6,524 bases of DNA from Candidatus Omnitrophota bacterium. Its GTDB lineage: Bacteria > Omnitrophota > Gorgyraeia > Duberdicusellales > 4484-171. The position numbers and the translations under genes are program-made. The notes under the pieces are model-generated. The model worked only from the letters and a program-made list of their open reading frames with translations, was not told where the DNA came from and searched no databases. Position 1 is the stretch's first letter; every line of letters begins with the position of its first letter. Where the stretch lies: NCBI GenBank assembly GCA_028717025.1, contig JAQUOR010000097.1, positions 1 through 6,524 on the forward strand, written 5' to 3'. Below, one piece after another: positions 1 through 6,524 of this stretch.

Positions 1-2
1 CA

Positions 3-1037
3 AATCAGTGGTTTGACGCGAATATAAAGGCCCTTCAGAGCCTTACCGAAGGCATAATGAAGAGTTATTTAATGGCATACATAAATATTCATCAAAAGAT
101 ATATGGCGAAAGCGTAGATGATATGGAAACCTATATGGAGAATGCGTTAGAATTCTCATATCAAGACGTTGAATATGAAACCGGTTATGAGTGGAAACTC
201 ACGAATGAAATACTAGCGGGCTTTACCGATTCAGGGGTGGGCCGGGCGCCCGTTGGGCCATTAAATTGGCATCGGCTTACAACACTACCATCAATCGGGA
301 CGGGTTATGATGTTAATACTGATACAGATGATATATCAATGAGAACCCTTGATGGCATACTAAAACCAACCTTTGTTGACGATACAGGATACACAGGGTT
401 GATCGAAGCGGTCGATCTCTATGACCATTTTGGCGTAGGCAGTATCTCACAGCTTAATTATCAGCAGTTATTGACGGTTGCAGGATGGGTTGATGGTTTC
501 TATCAAGAGTTGATGGACCTGTTATTTATTGGCTGGTACGATGGCGGCGTATGGGATTACGCTGCATTTGATGAGTATGATTCTATTATGAGGACTGTCG
601 CGCTTCAGGTACAAAGCGGCGCGAATAAGACAATGGCAGAACAAGTTAGTTCAATGGCAGCGGCTTGGAATTTGGCCTTCTATGAAGGAGATACCCCCAC
701 TGAATTCGCCGACGTCGTAGGCCAGAGATTACAGACATTCGCCACAATGGGAGAATTGTTGTTCCCGTCTGCCGAAAGGGGAAATTACACGCCGCTCTAT
801 TGGATATTCCAGGATATTACCAAGAGCACTTCCAGTAACCAAGCTTACGCCATCTGGAACCAGGACGGAACCCGCTGGGTAAAGACCGGTAATCCTTCGG
901 ATGCGCTAAAAAAGAACGCGGAGAAAGAGGCAAAAGACATGGGCCTCGTTAACTTCTATGAGCTGCAGGGAGACCGCGAAAGACAAGGCGAGGAGATGTT
1001 TAAAACAACCTGGGGTAATCTGCAGGCGGATTCAAGT
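3..1037 (+). other. Aromatic, acidic N-terminal part of the fragment (residues 1-345), no recognised domain
   Basis: This part is unlike the rest of the protein. It has about eleven Trp and many Tyr, Phe, Asp and Glu residues, with short helical stretches such as residues 1-30 and 150-180. An aromatic cluster lies at 166-192, including W178, W184 and several Tyr. A short acidic loop of the form DxNxDxDD sits at residues 103-110. No repeats are evident, and nothing resembles a signal peptide because the true N-terminus is outside the window. The aromatic composition would suit a globular binding domain, for example for carbohydrate, but no motif supports a specific ligand. The boundary at 345 is approximate and was set where the composition turns lysine-rich. 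Confidence 0.5.
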
Positions 1038-4000
1038 TTGAGAAAACGAATCGGCGAAAAATTTAAGGATGGCGGTGCATCGCTGGATGCAGAAACAATG
1101 TTAACCGCTTCCTTAGACAACGAAGGCGTATTGCAGGCAAGTTTGCAAATCAGTTTCTTGGTAGCCGAAAAAGACGCGGCAGGGAAAACGGTATATATAA
1201 AGAAGGATGGCACGAAAACGACTGATAAGAAGGATAAGGATATTGTCGAGGTTTCGATGATAAGAAACCCGGCGCTCGATCAACTAAAGGATCAAAAAGA
1301 TATAGATGCCATTAAAAAGGTTGGAGACGCTTTAGGCGAAGACGAGGAGAAGCTTGTAACCATAGCGTTTTCAACAACAGCAACAGGGGCGACAATGTCG
1401 ATTTTTGCGCCGCTCGAAATTCTATTAAGGACCATTGATCCTGCTCTGGCAGAAAATGCGCAAAGCATAATGGACCTCTTAGAAAAAGCGGGTGTCAATA
1501 CGGACAGAAATGTTCAAATTGTATTAGGAGAAAAGTCAGGAAACCTGGAGATAATCACTCAGCTCACAAAGTCAGAAGCCAAAAAAATCGCCGAACTTGA
1601 CGTAGAAAATAAATCAGACTTCAGCGCGCTGATGGAAGCGGCTGATAATGCCGCCCAAAACGGGGAAGATTCAAAAGGAAAGATGTCATTCTTTATTTAC
1701 GCCGCCGGCGGCAAAGCAACATTCAATATGTACGCAAACCTTGCTTGGCTCGCTAGATATGGCGGGGACAAGACGTTAGCCAGTGCGCTTGAATTATACA
1801 AAAAATTATTAGCGGCAAACGCAAAACTTGGCGCCGCTGATAAGATAAATGCTGAAAATATTATGGCGGCTATTGGTTCTCAAGGCGGCGGTATAACACT
1901 TACTGCCCTTGGCCTTACCAGAAACCAGTTAAGGGCGGTCGCGCTTGTAACAGGCGACGTTGATCTAATGAAGAAATTTGAGGCGCTTGAGGCAGCGGCA
2001 AAGAAGGCCGGCAAGAATATAGAGCTTTTCTTCTCATTAACGGCAACTGGTGGAAAGGCTTCTATTGTAGCCTTTGTAAATCTTACGCTTGCTGCGGCCG
2101 CGCGCCTTTCCGCCAGCGGTTTCTTCACAAAAGAAGAACAGGAACAGATAAAAATGGGTTCACAGATAGCTGGGGAAACAGGCCGCTCTCCAGAACAAGT
2201 CAGCATAATGATACAAGGATCAAGAACAGGTAATTTATTGATATTAGTAGTAGATATTCGTAAAGATGAGCTTTCAAAATTGAGCGAATCGTCAAGGGCC
2301 TTCTTAAATAAGATGCTGCAGAGGCCTGACGGGACCAGCCGCGCAGGCAGCCTTGAGGAACTTGCAGATGGCCTTGGCGGCTCATTATCTGTAGCCATAG
2401 GATACGATGCGAAAACAGGTGTAGCAGCGAAGCTGCAGATGACCCTTGCTATGGCAAAAGCCCTTGATAATACCTTAGCTGCCTTCTTTACAGCAGAAGA
2501 AAAGAAAGATTTACAAAAGGCCGCTCAACTCGCCTTAGTAATAGGTGAAAAAAACGTAGGTGTCCTATTAACTAAGACCGCCGAAGGATATTCCATCCTG
2601 TTCACCGTAGCCGGCATGGCTTTAAATAATGGTGCATTGTCTAGATTATTAAACGGCGTAGATAATGCGGCCATAGCAGATTTAAAAGCCGGTGCAGGTA
2701 GGTATGGATATGGGTTTAATGATCTTCAGGCAGCAGTAGTGGTAGCTAACAATAGCAACTGGTGGGATGCTGAAGGCAACTTAACCAAAGCCGCGAAAGA
2801 TACCTTCACTCGACTTGCAGGCGGCGTAGACCAGGCTGCTATAAATGATCTAAAAGCCGGCGCGCAAAAACTGGCAGAGCGACAAGGCAAGACCTCCGAT
2901 ATGGATGACTTCCAGGCCGCATTATTGATAGCCGGCAACAGCAACTGGTGGAATGAAAGCGGTACTATGCTTACAGACGAAGCCTATGCCCAATTTATTA
3001 GATTTGCAGCTGGCATAGACCAAAAAGCAATAGATAATCTCAAGGCCGGCGCGCAAAAACTGGCAGAGCAACAAGGCAAAAAATCCGGCATGGATGACTT
3101 ACAGGCCGCATTATTGATAGCCGGCAATGACAACTGGTGGAATGCCCAAGGCAACTTAACTACGGAAGCGAAAAATACGCTGGGAAGGTTTGGAAGAGGT
3201 ATTGATCAAACAGCAATAGACAATTTAAAAGCTGGTGCAGCCAGGCATGGAATCACGCTTAATGACTTCAGCACCGCTCTAATGATAGCCGGAAACGAAA
3301 AATGGTGGCAGGGAGGCAGCTTAACCGGGGAAGCATATATGACGTTTGTGAGGCTTGCGTTTGGTGAAAAAGATGATAAGGCAATAGCCAACCTGAAAGC
3401 GGGTATGGCCAGAGAAGGAAAAGTAATTACTGACTTTGAGGCAGCTTTGATGATAGCCAGTGATGAAAGATTATGGGACCCTGAAAATACCGCATTAAGC
3501 AAGCAAGGCAAAGCGGCTTTGCAAAGTTTTGCCTTGGGTATTAAATTAACCCCGGATGAGAAATCCAGAGGAAATTCATTTGTGCTTGCCATGAGCGATG
3601 GTAGGACTGTCGCCATGGTGTTTAATGCGAATGGCACCACGGACGTAAGGGTGTTAGGTGCTAATGGTAAAGACGGAGATCGCAAATTAGGTGCAGAATT
3701 AGGCACTGCGGATATAGGTGGACGCGAAGCAACGGTAAAGGTCAGGGGTGCTGCTTCCGCCGATGGTAAAACAATGAACTATTGGCTTGAATTCACATTT
3801 GCGGATAACAAAGACAAGCCAATCACATTGAAAAACGCAGAGGGTAAAGATATAAGCATAACAGGGCCGGTAACAATTAAGCTAGGAAACGATGGTTTTA
3901 GGCTGGCCCAGGGTATTGATATAACCCTTCAAAAAGGAGACGTTCTTTTCGATTGTAAATTGATAGAGGGCGCCACGCAGTTCAAGCTCGGAGAAAATGG

Positions 4001-6524
4001 CGAGTTGACGATTGCGGCCGGATTAATAGAGGCAAAAGAAGGCCAGGGTAAGTTTGCTTACAGGTTCATAGACAAACACGGCAGTTCCACTGTAGTTGAA
4101 AGCAGGTACGCTTTTGTTATTAATGGTGAAATCACGCCTTTCTATTATGGCGAAAAATCAACCCAGGCGGTTATGGTCGCAGGCCTGATTGAGGGCCTGA
4201 AAGGATGGACAGAAAAGCAAGGTATGGCCGCAAATAAACTCATGCTGGCACTTGATGGACGCGGCGGCATAGATATATACGCCCTGCCATCCGATATTAA
4301 ACAGGCAATCCTAAATATTGACAACAAGACAATAAACCCGGACGCACCGGAAATTGTAGAAGAAACCAAGGCGAAACTTATAGCTATGGTAACGCTTATA
4401 TCGGAGAAATATAGTAATGCGCCAGATACACAGCTTAAATTGAGCTTAAGCCGCGCAGGAGATGTATCGTCAAAAGAAAAGACGACGTATCTATTGCTGC
4501 CGTCTATAATGATGGATGCAAAGATGGGCAACCTGGGGGTTTTAGGTGTATTTGTCCAGGGTATAATGGGCGGAAAACTTACAATATCAGATATTGACGC
4601 TGTAATGAAAGAACTTGGTGTAAGTAGTATAAAAGATATAAGCACCGGTATGTTAAAAGACAAAGTAAACGAGTTTAAAGGTGCCGCAGAAACTGAATGG
4701 CAAGCATCGTTAAGATGGTGGCGTAATGACCCTGATACGGCTAAAGAATGGGCGCAGGGGAAGGCCGATAGCGGAGATGCTCACTGGCAAGTGGGAGTAG
4801 TATTCCTAAAACTTGTAGAAATCGCGGAAGATTTAAAGAAAGAACGTATAGAAAATTATAAACAAGGTTTGATCAACAAGGGTGTTTTCACTGAATACAT
4901 GTCGTGCGGTGCTGACCAAGGCTCAACCCCTGTAGAGCTATGTACGGACCTTAATGCAAAAGCTGGTTCAAAAGCCGACTGGGGAGGTAATGTAACGCAC
5001 ATCCATGGCGAAAGACCTATCACGCAGCCAGAACTCACTGAATTAACAAATATGAAAAAAGCAGATGCGCTGGATTTATTATTTGCGGGCGACGCCAGCG
5101 GCAATGCAAAAATAATTTTGGATTTTGGTTTTACGGCAGGTGATAAAGGTAATGCTCAGGGAATGCGGGATACGTTGTCATTGAGCATAAAACTTACAGG
5201 AACAACAGAAAAAGGCGCGGATGGCAAAGATAAATATACACCAATAGATAAAGCAACAGCCTTGTTTGTGGCGCAGGCATTCGGATACACCTTATTGAAC
5301 TCCGATTTCCAGGAAAATGGGGTAGAAAGAAATATAGCAGATGTAAGCATATCCCTGGCTGAAGGCAGCCCTGATGTAACCGTGCGCCTTAGTAAAACTG
5401 TTAGTGAAATGAAGCCGGCAAATCTCATAGAAGCGCTTAAGCAGGTAAACCAGTATGGAGGAGAGACAGGTGATGCACTTATAACAAAGGCCAAACAGGT
5501 ATTTGGCGACGCGCAGGCTACTTTCACAAGTTATTCCCTGAACGCGGAAGCTGTAGGTGGTGAAAGCCTGCAATACAAATATGACAAAGGCCTTTTGTAT
5601 ATAGCGTTTAATAAAAATGAGAACAACCCGATAAGTTATCTTACTAAAATTGAAAATGGCATTATAACGAAGATAATTGTTCAGATGAATGAAGGTTGGG
5701 GTGAAAAAACCTATGCCGGATATCAAAGGACTAGCGAAGGGAAATATTTGACATTGTTTGATAATAACTTGCCGCTAGAAATAGGTCCTGATGGAGTTAT
5801 CACAGCAGGGACAAAAGTTTCATATTGGTATAAGTGGCTTGCGCTTGATCTTGCCAGATTTGTCGGTTATAACTTCGGCCATGAAAACGTGACTTCCAAA
5901 ATAAGTATTGATTATAATGAAGGGACACAATCAGTTATATCCTGGAATTCAGATACTGCGCAGGCGTTATATGAGGTAAATACCGCTGTGAAAATGTGGT
6001 TTAATCCGGTAGCGTGGTATGCAGCATTAACCAAAGGGAAGACTCGATATACGCTTTATCAATTGGAAAAAAGCACAGGATGGACAATAGCGCTTGCTAT
6101 AGGAGAAGTAGTTACAGACTTGGTTCTTATGGTTGCGACAGCAGGTATAGGAGGAGGCATAGCGGCTGGTGCAAAGCTTGGATTTACGGCTGCTTTGCGT
6201 GCTACATTAGCAGCAACTATGAAGGCTATTGGTCAAGTAGCTAAGGCAACTTCATTGCTTGCGAGAACTATGCAGGTAGGCAGGGCCGCTGTTGCTGTGA
6301 TTAGCTTGCCTTTCAGAATTTTAGGGATAGGGATGGGTTCAGTGGCTGGTTGGGCTGGCAGAGGCATTGCTTCAGGGGTAAGGGTGACAAGTTTGGGTGA
6401 AAGAACGATAGGAGGTATTAATACAGTAATCAAGGCCGCGCAAGTTTCGGAATTCTCGCCCTTCTTGAGCTGGAATGGTATAGGTCAACGTATGTCATCT
6501 TGGCTTATTAGCTCAATTGCTGGC
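3..6524 (+). CDS. Internal fragment of a giant modular protein of unknown function (both ends outside the window)
   Basis: Translating from base 3 gives 2,174 consecutive sense codons to the last base, with no TAA, TAG or TGA in frame. The gene therefore enters from the left and leaves at the right, and no start codon or ribosome binding site can be chosen. The product is rich in Ala, Gly, Lys, Leu and Asp. It has only three Cys (1318, 1635, 1647) and contains clear internal protein repeats, which confirm the frame. By residue it runs: aromatic N-terminal part (1-345), charged linker (346-450), about four diverged 110-residue modules (451-886), five Trp-Trp repeats (887-1180), a beta-rich part (1193-1383), a mixed part (1384-1839), a second beta-rich part (1840-1938), an aromatic part (1939-2026) and a hydrophobic Gly-rich part (2027-2174). 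I recognise no enzyme family or named domain. Known giant bacterial proteins with such composition are often surface or secreted, and that role is inferred here. A phage tape-measure protein or polymorphic toxin was considered and is less likely. Coding status is near certain; function is unknown. Confidence 0.95.
1038..1352 (+). other. Charged connector with a Lys/Asp-rich linker (residues 346-450)
   Basis: A Lys/Glu-rich stretch leads into a likely hairpin at about residues 365-395. It is followed by a low-complexity Lys/Asp/Thr segment at 400-413 that is probably exposed and flexible. A further strand and a helix (about 414-450) come next. The hairpin-linker-helix order loosely matches the modules that follow, so this could be an even more diverged copy, but I cannot align it convincingly. 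Boundaries are approximate. Confidence 0.4.
1353..2660 (+). repeat. Four highly diverged ~110-residue modules (residues 451-886)
   Basis: Four segments begin with the same kind of beta-hairpin at about residues 451, 561, 673 and 794, a spacing of 110, 112 and 121 residues, and the last runs to 886. Examples of the hairpin start are IAFSTTATGATMSIF (454-468), FFIYAAGGKATFNMY (563-577) and LFFSLTATGGKASIV (675-689). In each, a hydrophobic strand, a small-residue turn containing Gly and a second strand lead into a hydrophobic helix. A charged helix and a second hairpin, as in VGVLLTKTAEGYSILF (851-866), then follow. Similarity is mainly in pattern rather than identity, so these are inferred as old duplications. 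They may be the structural building block of the protein. No catalytic residues stand out. Confidence 0.55.
2661..3542 (+). repeat. Tandem array of five Trp-Trp repeats (residues 887-1180)
   Basis: Five head-to-tail units cover bases 2661-2828, 2829-3017, 3018-3203, 3204-3371 and 3372-3542, of 56, 63, 62, 56 and 57 residues. The shared pattern is D-x-x-A-I-x-x-L-K-A-G, a variable stretch, D-[FL]-x-x-A-[LV], a small hydrophobic run, a polar turn, W-W, a Gly-containing turn, L-[TS], and a helix ending in an Ala/Gly-rich G-[IV] that joins the next D. The Trp pairs are at 920-921, 982-983, 1045-1046 and 1101-1102; the fifth unit has Leu-Trp at 1157-1158. Units 1, 4 and 5 place this pair 33 residues from their start. 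Units 2 and 3 place it at 39 because of a six-residue insertion after the first helix. The predicted fold is three short helices per unit, likely stacking into a solenoid or helical bundle with the Trp pairs at unit contacts or on a binding face. This is not the eukaryotic WW domain. I cannot name the family. Confidence 0.92.
2856..3127 (+). repeat. Near-identical DNA shared by Trp-Trp units 2 and 3 (189-bp period)
   Basis: Bases 2856-2880 recur exactly at 3045-3069 (25 bases), and bases 2913-2938 recur exactly at 3102-3127 (26 bases). Both are offset by 189 bases, which is 63 codons. The DNA between them is also very similar. The other units match these two only at the protein level. This indicates that units 2 and 3 arose from the most recent duplication in the array, or were homogenised by recombination between them. 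The coordinates given span the outermost matched blocks, not one continuous repeat. Confidence 0.9.
3579..4151 (+). other. Beta-rich region (residues 1193-1383)
   Basis: After the helical repeats the sequence changes to short alternating strands separated by Gly/Asn/Asp turns. Turn motifs such as DGR, NANG, NGKDGD and GENGE are frequent. The alternating hydrophobic pattern suggests one or more beta-sandwich or beta-solenoid domains. It includes a 35-residue duplication at 1292-1361 and the isolated Cys1318. No signature of a named family such as bacterial Ig-like, cadherin or RTX was found. In large surface proteins such regions commonly act as spacers or binding modules, which is inference here. 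Confidence 0.6.
3876..4085 (+). repeat. Two 35-residue beta repeats (residues 1292-1326 and 1327-1361)
   Basis: The copies start IKLGNDG (1292) and FKLGENG (1327), exactly 35 residues apart. Each continues with a hydrophobic strand containing A-x-G or A-A-G, then a Lys/Glu-Gly turn, then an aromatic/charged strand ending in [LF]-I-[ED]. One residue must be gapped near the middle of the alignment. A weaker possible third copy begins upstream at the RKLG segment near residue 1227. Identity between copies is modest, so this is an older duplication than that of Trp-Trp units 2 and 3. Confidence 0.6.
4152..5519 (+). other. Mixed helix/hairpin region with a Cys pair (residues 1384-1839)
   Basis: Helices alternate with hairpins of the form hydrophobic strand, polar Gly turn, strand. 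Hairpins lie at about 1411-1429, 1476-1500, 1702-1730 and 1780-1799. They resemble the hairpins at 451-886, so this part may be more of the same diverged module. A tryptophan cluster follows from 1566, with a Trp pair at 1572-1573, and leads into a charged helix near 1600-1625. Cys1635 and Cys1647 sit in a Gly/Asp/Ser-rich loop and could form a disulphide if the protein is exported. An H-x-H pair lies at 1666 and 1668, shortly after the Cys pair. Cys and His together could suggest metal binding, but the spacing matches no motif I know. Confidence 0.5.
5520..5816 (+). other. Second beta-rich region (residues 1840-1938)
   Basis: This is a run of short strands rich in Tyr, Thr, Ile and Asn with Gly turns, for example LQYKYDKGLLYIAF (1857-1870) followed by alternating strands to about residue 1935. 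The Tyr/Gly strand-turn pattern superficially recalls YD-type repeats, but there is no regular period or Rhs signature. It is probably a compact beta domain before the aromatic and hydrophobic C-terminal parts. The function is not recognised. Confidence 0.45.
5817..6080 (+). other. Aromatic segment before the hydrophobic region (residues 1939-2026)
   Basis: The segment opens with a Trp/Tyr-rich helix (W1942, W1945), passes through a short strand pair, and ends with another aromatic helix carrying several Trp and Tyr and the FNPVAWYAAL stretch. Interfacial aromatic helices often flank membrane-inserting segments, and the region directly after this one is strongly hydrophobic, so it may be a membrane-proximal belt. 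That is inference from composition only. Confidence 0.4.
6081..6524 (+). other. Hydrophobic Gly/Ala-rich region with two candidate membrane segments (residues 2027-2174)
   Basis: Residues 2040-2057 form an uncharged run LVLMVATAGIGGGIAAGA, preceded by a hydrophobic stretch from 2028 broken only by E2035 and D2039. An amphipathic basic linker follows. A second hydrophobic run covers about 2095-2119 and is interrupted by a single Arg (R2105). Gly spacing (GIGGG; GIGMG with a nearby GW-x-G) resembles glycine-zipper packing. The composition recalls the hydrophobic Gly-rich segments that precede toxin domains in polymorphic toxins and those of tape-measure or pore-forming proteins. No specific family can be named, and the region is cut by the window edge, so whatever follows it is unseen. 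Confidence 0.6.

Noticed and set aside
1880..2398. A 172-codon open frame on the minus strand
   Set aside because: It is antisense to the validated plus-strand frame. The product is Ser/Pro/Ala-rich with no domain character. Most of the long minus-strand open stretches in this window fall in this same antisense phase, as expected when sense codon bias suppresses antisense stops.
2661..3542. CRISPR-like or other noncoding direct repeats
   Set aside because: Periods are multiples of three, the units differ in length by whole codons and are conserved at the protein level, so they are coding repeats rather than a CRISPR array.
3206..3706. A 166-codon minus-strand open frame with apparent internal repeats
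   Set aside because: Its repeats are the mirror image of the Trp-Trp repeat DNA on the sense strand, so they are not independent evidence of coding.
4145..4663. A 172-codon open frame on the minus strand rich in Ser, Ile and Phe
   Set aside because: Same antisense phase as the other shadow frames. Its hydrophobicity is the complement of the Asp/Asn/Lys/Glu codons on the sense strand. There is no ribosome binding site or gene context.
5292..5726. A 144-codon minus-strand open frame rich in Tyr, Phe and Ile
   Set aside because: It overlaps another antisense open frame as well as the sense gene. The composition reflects AT-rich sense codons, and no protein family is recognisable.
6014..6244. 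A 76-codon plus-strand open frame out of phase with the giant gene
   Set aside because: It lies wholly inside the hydrophobic region of the sense gene in another frame. The product is Ser/Tyr/Cys/Arg-rich, typical of off-frame reading of Gly/Ala codons.
3..6524. Phage tape-measure protein
   Set aside because: Length and hydrophobic segments would fit, but the extensive beta-rich regions, the Trp-Trp array and the absence of neighbouring phage genes in view argue against it. It cannot be fully excluded without flanking sequence.
5520..6524. Rhs/YD-repeat or haemagglutinin-type polymorphic toxin
   Set aside because: No regular YD repeats, no Rhs core motif and no filamentous haemagglutinin repeats are visible. 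Only the hydrophobic Gly-rich segment is suggestive.

Overview
The whole window is the inside of one very large gene. A single plus-strand frame is open from base 3 to base 6524 without a stop. It gives at least 2,174 residues and has neither its start nor its stop in view. Residue n of the fragment begins at base 3n, and residue numbers below use that fragment numbering. There is no intergenic DNA, so no promoter, terminator, RNA gene, insertion sequence or CRISPR array could be supported. Open stretches on the other strand and in other frames read as shadows of this gene.

Organism: the DNA looks bacterial, with roughly mid-40s % GC by eye, heavy ATA use for Ile, AGA/AGG for Arg, and many Ala, Gly and Lys codons. 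A stop-free coding block of this size, with an Ala/Gly/Lys-rich modular protein of no obvious family, is the sort of thing reported for Omnitrophota (former OP3) and a few other phyla with giant predicted surface or predation-linked proteins. That placement is inference at low to moderate confidence.

Layout by residue: 1-345 is aromatic and acidic, with no known domain. 346-450 is charged and ends in a Lys/Asp-rich linker. 451-886 holds about four highly diverged modules of roughly 110 residues, each a beta-hairpin plus helices. 887-1180 is a clear tandem array of five 56-63-residue helical repeats marked by a Leu-Lys-Ala-Gly motif and a Trp-Trp pair. 1193-1383 is beta-rich with a 35-residue internal duplication. 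1384-1839 alternates helices with hairpins like those of 451-886 and carries the only close Cys pair. 1840-1938 is beta-rich, 1939-2026 is aromatic, and 2027-2174 is a hydrophobic Gly/Ala-rich region with two likely membrane-interacting segments. The fragment ends inside that last region.

How the parts may work together: tandem repeats, near absence of Cys, low-complexity beta regions and a hydrophobic Gly-rich tail fit an exported or cell-envelope protein that was built by repeat duplication and can touch or enter a membrane. No catalytic motif was recognised, so no enzymatic function is assigned. The most distinctive part is the Trp-Trp repeat array, a family I cannot name.
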